Part shown: piece after piece, positions 33,717-43,460 of the stretch
How positions within the stretch are numbered: the first letter of the stretch is position 1
Layout of the letters: every line of letters begins with the position of its first letter
DNA from: Terrabacter sp. Ter38
GTDB taxonomy: Bacteria; Actinomycetota; Actinomycetes; Actinomycetales; Dermatophilaceae
NCBI RefSeq assembly: GCF_024519435.1
Contig: NZ_JALJRZ010000014.1
Span: forward strand, 1-64,000
DNA: 64,000 nucleotides
Direction: 5' to 3'
Made by a program: the position numbers and the translations under genes
The notes under the pieces: model-generated
The model's input: only the letters and a program-made list of their open reading frames with translations
Told to the model about the DNA's origin: nothing
Databases searched by the model: none

Positions 33717-34715
33717 GTGAGATACGACAGTGTGACCAGACATTCCGGCTCGGATCCCGCACCCGACACCGCCGAGATCCTGAGCCGGCTGGCCCCCCTC
33801 CAGCTCCCGCCGGCGAGCCCTCTCGTCCTGCGAGGACGCCGCTTCGACGCTGCCTCGCCCGCCGTCATGGCGATCGTCAACCGGACCCCTGACTCCTTCT
33901 TCAGCGGCAACCGCCACGCCGACCTCGAGTCCGCCAGGGCGGCCTTCGTCGAGGCCGTCGAGCTCGGCGCAGACCTCGTCGACATCGGTGGCGTGCGCGC
34001 CGGTCAGGAGGGCGAGGTCGTCGATGCCGAGGAGGAGATCCGGCGCGTCGTCCCGTTCCTCCAGTGGGCGCGGGCCGAGCACCCAGACGTCCTACTGAGC
34101 CTCGACACGTGGAGGTCGGAGGTGGCCCATGAAGCGGCCGGGACCGTGGACCTCGTCAACGACACGTGGGCCGGGCATGACCCTGATCTCGTCCACGTCG
34201 CGTCGGACATCGGTGCCGGCTACGTCATCTCGCATACCGGCGGCCTTCCGCCCCGGACCGATCCGGTCGACGTCACCTACGGCGACGATCCCCTCGACGT
34301 CGTGCGGGACGTCGTGCGCACCCTGGCCGACGGTGCCCGTGCGGCCGAGCGGGCCGGCATACCTCGAGAGCGCATCCTCGTCGACCCCACACTCGACTTC
34401 GGCAAGACCACCGCGCACTCGCTCGAGGTCCTGAGGCACACGGCCGACATCACTGCCCTGAACTACCCTGTGCTGCAGGCGATGTCGCGCAAGGACTTCG
34501 TCGGGGAGTCTCTCGACCTGCCCGCCGAGGAGCGGCTCGAGGGGTCGCTCGCGGCGACCGCCGTGGCGGCCTGGCTCGGGGCCACGGTGTTCCGCGCGCA
34601 CGACGTCCGGGCGACCCGGCGCGTCCTCGACATGGTCGCCACGATCCGCGGCGACCGACCCCCGCAGCTCGCGCTGCGAGGCACCCGACGTGACGTCGCG
34701 ACGAACGGTTCCTGA
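33717..34715 (+). CDS. folP2: FolP2-type dihydropteroate synthase homologue
   Basis: A protein of about 332 residues close in pattern to M. tuberculosis FolP2. The TIM-barrel motifs are kept: IVNRTPDSF (Asn), LSLDTWRSE (Asp), LVNDTWAG (Asn), LVDPTLDFGKT (Asp), SRKDFVGE (Lys) and FRAHDV (Arg, His). The ESTRPG loop that binds p-aminobenzoate in true DHPS is replaced by DIGGVRAGQEGE. M. tuberculosis FolP2 lacks DHPS activity, so folate synthesis here should not be assigned to this gene. Start is GTG 33717 or TTG 33705; neither has a strong site. Confidence 0.85.
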   Translation: MRYDSVTRHSGSDPAPDTAEILSRLAPLQLPPASPLVLRGRRFDAASPAVMAIVNRTPDSFFSGNRHADLESARAAFVEAVELGADLVDIGGVRAGQEGEVVDAEEEIRRVVPFLQWARAEHPDVLLSLDTWRSEVAHEAAGTVDLVNDTWAGHDPDLVHVASDIGAGYVISHTGGLPPRTDPVDVTYGDDPLDVVRDVVRTLADGARAAERAGIPRERILVDPTLDFGKTTAHSLEVLRHTADITALNYPVLQAMSRKDFVGESLDLPAEERLEGSLAATAVAAWLGATVFRAHDVRATRRVLDMVATIRGDRPPQLALRGTRRDVATNGS

Positions 34716-34943
34716 ACGCCCAAAAACGAGTGTCATCCGACGGGCCGACCGGCCGGTATTCTGCTAGGTTCGTCGCGGTTGCAGTTGCAGTTCCTCGCAG
34801 TCGAGCAGGTGCCCGTCATCCGCAACGGTGACGGGTTTCCTTTCGGCTTCGGTGGGTTCGCGCCCGTCGAGTGGAGTCAATACGGCAGCTTGGGATGCGC
34901 GAGGTGCGTTGTCCCACACGCTAAAGAAGGAAGAGTTACCCGT

Positions 34944-35147
34944 ATGGCACAGGGCACCGTCAAGTGGTTCAACGCTGAAAAGGGCTTCGGCTTCATCGCC
35001 CAGGACGGCGGCGGCCCCGACGTTTTCGTCCACTACTCGGCCATTCAGTCGAACGGTTACCGTTCGCTGGACGAGGCGCAGCGAGTCGAGTTCGAGGTCA
35101 CGCAGGGTCCCAAGGGCCCGCAGGCCGACGCAGTTCGCCCGCTCTGA
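34944..35147 (+). CDS. Cold-shock protein (CspA family)
   Basis: A 67-residue CSD protein with both RNP motifs: [15 protein letters not shown] and DVFVHYSAI. It binds single-stranded RNA/DNA and melts secondary structure. GAAGGAAGAG precedes the ATG. The gap from folP2 is about 230 bp and suggests a long 5' leader, as in cold-regulated csp genes. A strong terminator follows. Confidence 0.95.
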   Translation: MAQGTVKWFNAEKGFGFIAQDGGGPDVFVHYSAIQSNGYRSLDEAQRVEFEVTQGPKGPQADAVRPL

Positions 35148-35197
35148 TCACTCGAGAGCAACAGCAACGAGCGACACCAACCTCAGTCGTTTGTGAC

Positions 35198-35229
35198 AAA
35201 GCCCCCGGCCATCGGCCGGGGGCTTTGTT
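35198..35229 (+). terminator. Terminator of the csp gene
   Basis: AAAGCCCCCGGCC, ATC, GGCCGGGGGCTTT followed by GTTGTT: a canonical rho-independent hairpin, also usable for the leftward LCP gene. Confidence 0.9.
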
Positions 35230-35262
35230 GTTGGTCCTGGGTGCAGTCGCGTCGCCCAGTGA

Positions 35263-36780
35263 TCAGCACTCGTCGTACGACGTCGTCGTCGGCGAAGGCG
35301 TCTTGGTCGGGGTCTTGGTCGGCGTCGACGGCGTGGCCGGCTTCGGCGCAGCGATGCCCTTCTGGACGAAGGCGTGGATCTCGTCGTAGTTGGGGTTCAC
35401 CGAGTCGAAGCCGGGGATCTGGGCCAGTGACAGGCTGGTGATCTTGCCGTTCTTCTGGACCCGTTCGATGAGGTTGACGAAGGCGGGAAGGTTCTGGGCC
35501 GGGATGTCGGTGTAGATGTTGTCGCGGGCGATTCGGGCGATCTCGGGATACTTGGAGACCATCTGCGCCGGATCCACCTGCTTGACGACGGCCTGGACGA
35601 CACAGCGCTGGCGCGCCTGACGGTACGTGTCGCTGTCGGCCGCCCTGGTGCGGGCGTACCAGAGAGCGAGGTTGCCTGAGAGGTGCTGCCGGCCCGGGCT
35701 GAAGTAGCCGGTCTCACCGATGACCCCTCCGTTGCCGTCGCTGTGGCCACCGATGGGCAGCTTCGTGCCGAAGCCGCTCAGCTTCACGTTGATGTCCACG
35801 CCGCCCATGGCATCGATGAGCTGCGAGAATCCCTTGAGGTCCACCACCACGGTGTGGTCGATCTTCAGGCCGAGCACCTCGGCAATGACATTTCGTGTCT
35901 CGTCGCGTCCTGGCGCAGCGCCCTTGTAGGCGTTGGGGTGGGACTGGCGGTACTGGTCGACCTCCGTCCAGACAGCGTTGAGCATGCACTGGTCCGCCGC
36001 GTCGGTCTGGGCGCGGATACAGACCGGCTTTCCGTAGGTGCCGCTGGGGTAGAGGCGCCGGAGTGGGCTGTCCTCGGGGAGTGGCACCTTCTGGAGATTG
36101 CGGGGGAGGGAGATGAGGGCCGTGCGTCCGGTCTTCGTGTCGATGCTTGCGACGATCATCGAGTCGGTTCGCGTGCCCGTGCGCCCCACTCCGGCGTCCG
36201 AGCCGAGCAGCAGGATGTTCACGCGTGCCTGGTCGGCCCACGGGTCCTCGCCCTCGGCCACCTGGGCTCCGACGCCCGGCTTGACCGGTGAGGTGCCGAA
36301 GACCTGCGCCACGGTGGTCTGCGTGATGCTGGCGTACTCGGCGAACTTGAAGGACGATCCCGCGACGACGAAGACCATGAGCGTCGTGAAGGCCGCGAGG
36401 ATGCGCGTCCGCGCCCGGTCGAGCTTCGCGGGGCGTGACTGGACGGCAGTGAGGATGATGGAGGAGCACCACAGGATGCCGCCGACGACGAACGCGATGG
36501 TGATGGCCTGCAGCACGTTGGGCCGGGCCACGATCGAGAGCGCGGCATTCGTCAACCCAGTACGCATCACGTAGTACGCGCCGGCTCCCAGACTGAGCAC
36601 GGCGAGGAACAGCAGGACCCACCCGAACGTGCGACTGCGGGTCTGGGTGAGCCCGGCTCCGGGAACGACCGTCCCCAGGGCGGTGAGGCCGAGCGCCTTG
36701 CGAAAACCTGACTTGAGGTCGCGTCGCAGCGCCTCACGGGTCGGCGGCGCAGCCGGACCTCGCGTGTTCGGATACGTCAT
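35263..36780 (-). CDS. LytR-CpsA-Psr (LCP) family ligase
   Basis: A 505-residue membrane protein. Two or three TM helices lie in the first 150 residues; the extracytoplasmic LCP domain follows, with LLGSDAGVGRTGTRTDSMI (catalytic Asp/Arg region), ALISLPRNLQKVPLP and the late YARTRAADSDTYRQARQR. LCP enzymes attach wall polymers, such as arabinogalactan or teichoic acids, from lipid carriers to peptidoglycan. The C-terminus is a Thr/Pro-rich tail ending in SYDEC. A 28-bp perfect palindrome sits in its leader. Confidence 0.92.
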   Translation of the reverse strand: MTYPNTRGPAAPPTREALRRDLKSGFRKALGLTALGTVVPGAGLTQTRSRTFGWVLLFLAVLSLGAGAYYVMRTGLTNAALSIVARPNVLQAITIAFVVGGILWCSSIILTAVQSRPAKLDRARTRILAAFTTLMVFVVAGSSFKFAEYASITQTTVAQVFGTSPVKPGVGAQVAEGEDPWADQARVNILLLGSDAGVGRTGTRTDSMIVASIDTKTGRTALISLPRNLQKVPLPEDSPLRRLYPSGTYGKPVCIRAQTDAADQCMLNAVWTEVDQYRQSHPNAYKGAAPGRDETRNVIAEVLGLKIDHTVVVDLKGFSQLIDAMGGVDINVKLSGFGTKLPIGGHSDGNGGVIGETGYFSPGRQHLSGNLALWYARTRAADSDTYRQARQRCVVQAVVKQVDPAQMVSKYPEIARIARDNIYTDIPAQNLPAFVNLIERVQKNGKITSLSLAQIPGFDSVNPNYDEIHAFVQKGIAAPKPATPSTPTKTPTKTPSPTTTSYDEC

Positions 36781-36791
36781 GGAGTCCTCTC

Positions 36792-36819
36792 TGATCGGCT
36801 CGTGCGCACGAGCCGATCA
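36792..36819. promoter_or_regulatory. 28-bp perfect palindrome in LCP gene leader
   Basis: Arm TGATCGGCTCGTGC followed directly by its inverse, 11 bp upstream of the LCP ATG. In RNA it would form a near-loopless hairpin, so a protein-binding operator or cruciform is more likely. A TTGACA-like -35 lies just beyond at 36832-36837. Confidence 0.75.
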
Positions 36820-36970
36820 ATATTGTGCCCTGTCAACCTGATAGATGCCTCATCGAGTTGGGTAAGCCGGCACGCGATCGGTCACCCCGGTTTGGGCCGG
36901 GCGCACCCCGGCCGGTAGCCTGTGCTCGCCCGTGCATCCGACGTCGCCTCGGCGGCCTCGTCGCGGGCAC

Positions 36971-37060
36971 GGAGGCGTCGCATAGTGGCCTAGTGCGCCC
37001 GCCTGCTAAGCGGGTTGAGGATAAAACCTCTCGCGGGTTCAAATCCCGCCGCCTCCGCCA
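36971..37060 (+). tRNA. tRNA-Ser (GCT)
   Basis: Acceptor GGAGGCG pairs with CGCCTCC; long variable arm; anticodon loop CTGCTAA gives GCT (codons AGC/AGT). CCA is encoded at 37058-37060. Confidence 0.95.
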
Positions 37061-37114
37061 GCACAAGACAGAAGGACCCCGACACGTTTCCGTCGGGGTC
37101 CTTCTGTCTTGTGC
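37061..37114 (+). terminator. Very long hairpin after tRNA-Ser (GCT)
   Basis: A 23-bp perfect stem (GCACAAGACAGAAGGACCCC then GAC, with full inverse) and an 8-base loop starts immediately after the CCA. It is far longer than a normal terminator stem. Confidence 0.8.
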
Positions 37115-37154
37115 TGAGCGACGGCGTCCCGCCGCCCCCGCTAGCGCGACCGGA

Positions 37155-37235
37155 GAACGTGGCCTCTCGAGGGTGAAGAGGCGGCCGAACGTGGCCTCTC
37201 GACGGTGAACGGGGCGGCCGAACGTGGCCTCTCGA
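37155..37235 (+). repeat. Threefold 32/33-bp tandem repeat
   Basis: GAACGTGGCCTCTCGA starts at 37155, 37187 and 37220, with GGT(GAA) and GGCGGCC following in the first two. The third runs to the stop of the leftward gene at 37239. Period 32-33 bp. Confidence 0.85.
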
Positions 37236-37238
37236 CGG

Positions 37239-37757
37239 TCAGTTGGGGGACGGGGTGCCCGACTTCTCGACGGCGTCCTCCCGGCGCCCGCGGCGGCGCT
37301 GCGACAGGGGAAGCAGCACCCACAGGCTGACGCCCAGCAGCGCCAGCACGCCCCCGATCCAGAACGCGGCGGAGCTGCGCAGCAGGACGTCGAGCACCAG
37401 CACGACACCGCCGACGATCCCGGTGCCGAGGAAGAACAGCCCCGTGCCGATCAGCGTGTCCGTGTGCCGCACGACGAAGTCCTTCAGCCCCTCGCGGAAG
37501 AGCATGCGGTGCATGGCGACCGGGGTCATGAAGAGCAGGGTGCTGATCGCCATGGACAGCAGCGTGACGACGTAGATGCTGCGCTGCAGCTGCGTCAGGC
37601 TCGTGAACCGTTGCTGGAAGGGGATGGTCAGCAAGAAGGCGAAGAGGATCTGCACGCCCGTCTGGACGATGCGCAGCTCCTGCAGCTGCTCACCGAAGTT
37701 GCGGTCGAGACGCTCGGCCTCCGACTCCTCGCGGCGGTACCCGTTCCCTTCGCTCAT
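37239..37757 (-). CDS. DUF6328-type membrane protein
   Basis: A 172-residue protein. A charged N-terminus with NFGEQLQELRIVQTGVQILFAF is followed by four TM helices (about 38-58, 72-92, 112-132 and 138-156) and a basic tail. The N-terminal LQELRIVQTGVQ motif is typical of this actinobacterial membrane family of unknown function. Its 3' end meets the threefold repeat. It is probably monocistronic. Confidence 0.82.
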   Translation of the reverse strand: MSEGNGYRREESEAERLDRNFGEQLQELRIVQTGVQILFAFLLTIPFQQRFTSLTQLQRSIYVVTLLSMAISTLLFMTPVAMHRMLFREGLKDFVVRHTDTLIGTGLFFLGTGIVGGVVLVLDVLLRSSAAFWIGGVLALLGVSLWVLLPLSQRRRGRREDAVEKSGTPSPN

Positions 37758-37900
37758 GCCCACCCCGTACCCGGGTGGGTGGCACGGGCACGCAGCCCGC
37801 CGGCTGTGCCGCACGCCCGGGGCACGGCACACCTGCTCGAGCGACACGGCATACCTTCCTCGAGCGACCCCGTCAGAGCGACCCGTCGGTGCATGACGGA

Positions 37901-37928
37901 GGGCCCGGCACCGTGAGGTGCCGGGCCC
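37901..37928. terminator. Hairpin downstream of pckG
   Basis: A 12-bp perfect stem (GGGCCCGGCACC and inverse) with a GTGA loop, 50 bp after the pckG stop. No T run. Confidence 0.6.
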
Positions 37929-37978
37929 TGCATCACGTCGTCCGCCGCCCGCCGGCCAGCAGGCGGTGGACCGACCTC

Positions 37979-39823
<1,845 letters not shown>

Positions 39824-40265
39824 CCCTTCGCGCGCGGTGCCGCCCGGCACCACGTCGTGCCGGTGTGAAGCTGCTCCGCAGGTGGATCCTGGGCGAGCCC
39901 GGATCGGGCTGCAGGTGTCCACATGCTGAACAGATGACGTGATGACTTCAAGGTACGCGCCGTCGTGGGTGCCGTTGACCCCATGCGGGCGACGGAGCGG
40001 TGAGACGCCTCACATGGCTGCGTCGCCGCAAGGAAAACGACGATCTGTTGTCGGTTTCTTGCAGGAATTTCAGTACTCGCCGGTACCGGGCAGCCGGTGA
40101 TCGTGGCGCCCGGTCGGGCCGACCGCGTGTGCCGTGAGGTGGCGTCCGCCGGCCGCTGTTCGTAGGGTGCCCGGCGGGGTCCTCATCCCCGGGCCGGGGC
40201 CGATTTCGTGGATGCGGACCCGAGGCGCTAAGGTAACTTTTCGTTCCTCCGAGTGGCGGAACGAC
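39824..40265. other. Intergenic region, pckG leader to tRNA-Arg
   Basis: About 440 bp without a convincing gene. A relatively AT-rich patch at about 40030-40080 (around GGTTTCTTGCAGGAATTTC) may be the pckG promoter. TAAGGT near 40229-40234 is a candidate -10 for tRNA-Arg. Confidence 0.5.
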
Positions 40266-40338
40266 GCACCCGTAGCTCAACGGATAGAGCATCTGACTAC
40301 GGATCAGAAGGTTTGGGGTTCGAATCCCTACGGGTGCA
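40266..40338 (+). tRNA. tRNA-Arg (ACG)
   Basis: Acceptor GCACCCG pairs with CGGGTGC; D arm GCTCAACGGATAGAGC; anticodon loop CTACGGA gives ACG. A34 is the substrate of TadA, encoded at 63424. CCA is not encoded. Confidence 0.95.
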
Positions 40339-40360
40339 CTCTGTGTTGAGACAGAACACC

Positions 40361-40391
40361 ACGCCCCGGCCGGGTCTCCCGGCCGGGGCGT
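40361..40391 (+). terminator. Terminator after tRNA-Arg
   Basis: ACGCCCCGGCCGGG, TCT, CCCGGCCGGGGCGT: a 14-bp perfect GC stem with short flanking pairing, without a T run. Confidence 0.75.
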
Positions 40392-40564
40392 CGTGCTGTC
40401 CGGGTGCCCTCGGTGGTCCGCGTTCATCCTGTGGGGGTGACGCGGCCAGAGGTGCGGCGGCGGACTCTGGTCCCGTGCCGACTCACCCAGCCGTACCGGC
40501 GTCCGTCCGATCCTCGCGGTCCTGGACGTGGCGCAGCTCGTCCCTGCTCGGGCAGGCCTGACTC

Positions 40565-41413
40565 GTGGCCGCGGGGTCGCTCGTCGAGCGATGGACGTCG
40601 AACGACGGCGTCAAGGTCTTCTACCGCGAGTCGCCAGGGCCGCCGGACTCGTCTCCGATGATGCACCTGCACGGCTTCGGGCTCTCGGGCCGCTACCTGC
40701 TCCCGACGGCCGAGCTGCTCGCCGGCGAGTTCCGGACGCTCGTGCCCGACCTCCCCGGATTCGGGCGCAGCGGCCGGCCGCGTCAACCGCTCGACGTGCC
40801 CGAGCTCGCCCAGGCGGCAGCGGCGTTCCTCGACGACCGTGGCATCGAGAAGGTGACGCTCGTCGGCAACTCGATGGGCTGCGCCGTCATCTGCGAGTTC
40901 GCCCACCTCTACCCCGAACGTCTCGAGCGGGCCGTGCTCGTCGCGCCCGCGGGCGGGCTCCACAACCAGCCACTGGGCCGGGCGCTGAAGCAGCTCGCGC
41001 GGGACGGCATACGCGAGCCGTTGGGGCTCATGCAGGTGGCCGTGCCGGACTATCTGAGGTTCGGGGTGCCGAGCACGCTGCGCATGTTCCGCGCCCTGAC
41101 CCGCTACCCGGCGCTCGACCGCCTGCTGCAGCTGCACATCCCGACCCTCGTCGTGCTCGGGAGCGCCGACCCGCTCATGCCCGCGCCGCCGCGGGTCAAG
41201 GAGGTGGCTGGGCAGATCGACAACTCGGTCCTGCTCGTCGTCATCCACGGGGCCGCCCACGCCATCAACTTCAGCCACCCGGGTGAGCTGGCCAACGTCA
41301 TCCGGCAGTTCATGTCCGACCAGCCGATCGTCGACGACCCCGACTCACCGGGGCAGGCCCGGGTCTACGAGATCCACCGGGGGGCGCTTGCGCCTCCGGT
41401 CGACGGAGCGTGA
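40565..41413 (+). CDS. Alpha/beta hydrolase
   Basis: A 282-residue protein with oxyanion motif MHLHGFGLSG, nucleophile elbow LVGNSMGCAV (Ser), acid in LGSADPLM and catalytic His in HGAAHAINFSHP. This is a complete triad of the haloperoxidase/epoxide-hydrolase-like group. The GTG at 40565 is the only near start. It precedes the acyl-CoA ligase in the same direction, 133 bp away, so a lipid-related ester hydrolase is plausible. Confidence 0.85.
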   Translation: MAAGSLVERWTSNDGVKVFYRESPGPPDSSPMMHLHGFGLSGRYLLPTAELLAGEFRTLVPDLPGFGRSGRPRQPLDVPELAQAAAAFLDDRGIEKVTLVGNSMGCAVICEFAHLYPERLERAVLVAPAGGLHNQPLGRALKQLARDGIREPLGLMQVAVPDYLRFGVPSTLRMFRALTRYPALDRLLQLHIPTLVVLGSADPLMPAPPRVKEVAGQIDNSVLLVVIHGAAHAINFSHPGELANVIRQFMSDQPIVDDPDSPGQARVYEIHRGALAPPVDGA

Positions 41414-41546
41414 CATACCCGACGGGCACGTCCAGTGGGCGCACCATGTGAGTTCGCTCCACCTCGCGGGCTTTCCCTTGTGCCTCGGGTCGTGCCGGGG
41501 TTGGGTGTGGTGAGACCGTCCATCGCCGCACGCCGGGAGGCCATCG

Positions 41547-43190
41547 ATGACCGCCGCACCACCCGCACCGCTCGACCCGACCCTCTCGCACACCCGCGGC
41601 GAGACCGACACCCAGCTGCTCGAGGCGACGATCGGTGACAACTTCGACGCGACGGCCGCGCGGTTCGGCGAACGTGAGGCGCTCGTCGACGTTACGCAGG
41701 GGCGCCGGTGGACGTATGCGGAGCTGCGGGACGACGTGGACCGACTGGCCCGCGCGCTGCTCGCCGTCGGCGTCGGCACGGGCGACCGGGTCGGCATCTG
41801 GGCGCCGAACTGCTCCGAGTGGACGCTGGTGCAGTACGCGACGGCCAAGATCGGGGCCATCCTCGTCAACATCAACCCGGCCTACCGGTCCCACGAGCTG
41901 CAGTACGTCCTCGGGCAGGCCGGCATCTCGACCCTCGTCGCAGCCGAAGCCTTCAAGTCGAGCAACTACCGGCAGATGGTCGACGAGGTGCGCGACGAGG
42001 TCGACGGCCTCGAGCGCGTCGTCTACATCGGGACGTCCGACTGGACCGAGCTCGTCCTTCGTGCCGACGACGTCGCTCCGGAGGAGCTCGCGCGCGTCCA
42101 GGCGGGACTCTCGAACACCGACCCCATCAACATCCAGTACACCTCGGGCACCACGGGATTCCCGAAGGGCGCGACGTTGAGCCACCGCAACATCCTCAAC
42201 AACGGCTACTTCGTCGGCGAGCTGTGCGACTACACCGAGGCCGATCGCGTCTGCATCCCGGTGCCCTTCTACCACTGCTTCGGCATGGTCATGGGCAACC
42301 TCGCGTGCACGACGCACGGTTCGTGCATGGTGATCCCGGCGCCGGGCTTCGACCCCGCGCTGACCCTCCAGGCCACCCAGGACGAGAAGGTCACCTCGCT
42401 CTACGGCGTGCCGACGATGTTCATCGCCGAGTGGAACCTCCCCTCGTTCGCGGACTACGACCTGTCCACGGTGCGCACCGGCATCATGGCCGGATCCCCT
42501 TGTCCTGCAGAGCTGATGAAGCAGCTCATCGCGGCCGGCATCGAGGAGATGACGATCTGCTACGGCATGACCGAGACGTCGCCGGTCTCGACCCAGAACC
42601 GCACGAACGACACGTTCGAGCAGAAGGTCGGCACGGTCGGCCGGGTCGGCCCGCACCTCGAGATCAAGATCGTCGACCCGGTGACCGGCGAGACGCTGCC
42701 CCGGGGGAAGGCCGGCGAGTTCATGACGAAGGGCTATTCGGTGATGCTCGGCTACTGGGAGCAGCCCGACAAGACCGCTGAGGCCATCGAGGACGGGTGG
42801 ATGCACACCGGCGACATCGGCGTCATGCACGACGACGGCTACGTCGAGATCACCGGACGCATCAAGGACATGGTCATCCGGGGTGGCGAGAACGTCTACC
42901 CCCGCGAGATCGAGGAGTTCCTCTACACCCACCCCGACATCCTCGACGCGCAGGTCATCGGCGTCCCCGACGAGAGGTACGGCGAGGAGCTGTGCGCGTG
43001 GGTGCGGATGAAGGAGGGCGCCACCCCGCTCACCGCCGAGTCCCTGCGCGAGTTCTGCAGCGGTCGGCTCGCGCACTACAAGATCCCGCGCTACGTCGAG
43101 ATCGTCGACGAGTTCCCGATGACCGTGACGGGCAAGATCCGCAAGGTCGAGATGCGCGAGACCACGGCGAAGAAGCTCGGACTCGTCTGA
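41547..43190 (+). CDS. Fatty-acyl-CoA ligase (AMP-binding)
   Basis: A 547-residue ANL-superfamily enzyme: P-loop YTSGTTGFPKGATLSH, A5 motif CYGMTETSPVS, A7 HTGDIGVMHDDGYVEITGR and the catalytic Lys near the end (TVTGKIRKVEMR). It activates a fatty or related acid to the acyl-CoA through an acyl-adenylate. It fits a beta-oxidation context with the EtfD-like protein at 28.6 kb. Chain-length preference cannot be read from sequence. Confidence 0.92.
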   Translation: MTAAPPAPLDPTLSHTRGETDTQLLEATIGDNFDATAARFGEREALVDVTQGRRWTYAELRDDVDRLARALLAVGVGTGDRVGIWAPNCSEWTLVQYATAKIGAILVNINPAYRSHELQYVLGQAGISTLVAAEAFKSSNYRQMVDEVRDEVDGLERVVYIGTSDWTELVLRADDVAPEELARVQAGLSNTDPINIQYTSGTTGFPKGATLSHRNILNNGYFVGELCDYTEADRVCIPVPFYHCFGMVMGNLACTTHGSCMVIPAPGFDPALTLQATQDEKVTSLYGVPTMFIAEWNLPSFADYDLSTVRTGIMAGSPCPAELMKQLIAAGIEEMTICYGMTETSPVSTQNRTNDTFEQKVGTVGRVGPHLEIKIVDPVTGETLPRGKAGEFMTKGYSVMLGYWEQPDKTAEAIEDGWMHTGDIGVMHDDGYVEITGRIKDMVIRGGENVYPREIEEFLYTHPDILDAQVIGVPDERYGEELCAWVRMKEGATPLTAESLREFCSGRLAHYKIPRYVEIVDEFPMTVTGKIRKVEMRETTAKKLGLV

Positions 43191-43460
43191 GAGCCGCGAG
43201 CGGACCCGAGGGGGACCGCGGAGCAACGGGATTCGCGTGGACGAGCAGCCATCGGGACTGCCGCCACGGGACCGATGGCGTATGCCGTCCGGCCGCCGGA
43301 CGGCATTCGCGCGCTCGTGGGGGTGTGAACCGGGCGGTCGTCCCGAGGGTTCGGGGTACGTCGAGGACGACGTCGGCGCGCTGGATGCCGCAGAGGTCCC
43401 CCAGCGCAGTAGGTTTCGGGGGAAGTGGTCGTGAGGGCCCGTAATCCGTAAGGGGATGGC

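Noticed and set aside
39948-40427. Minus-strand frame over tRNA-Arg
   Set aside because: Includes the tRNA antisense (IRTPNLLIRSQ), a common false gene.
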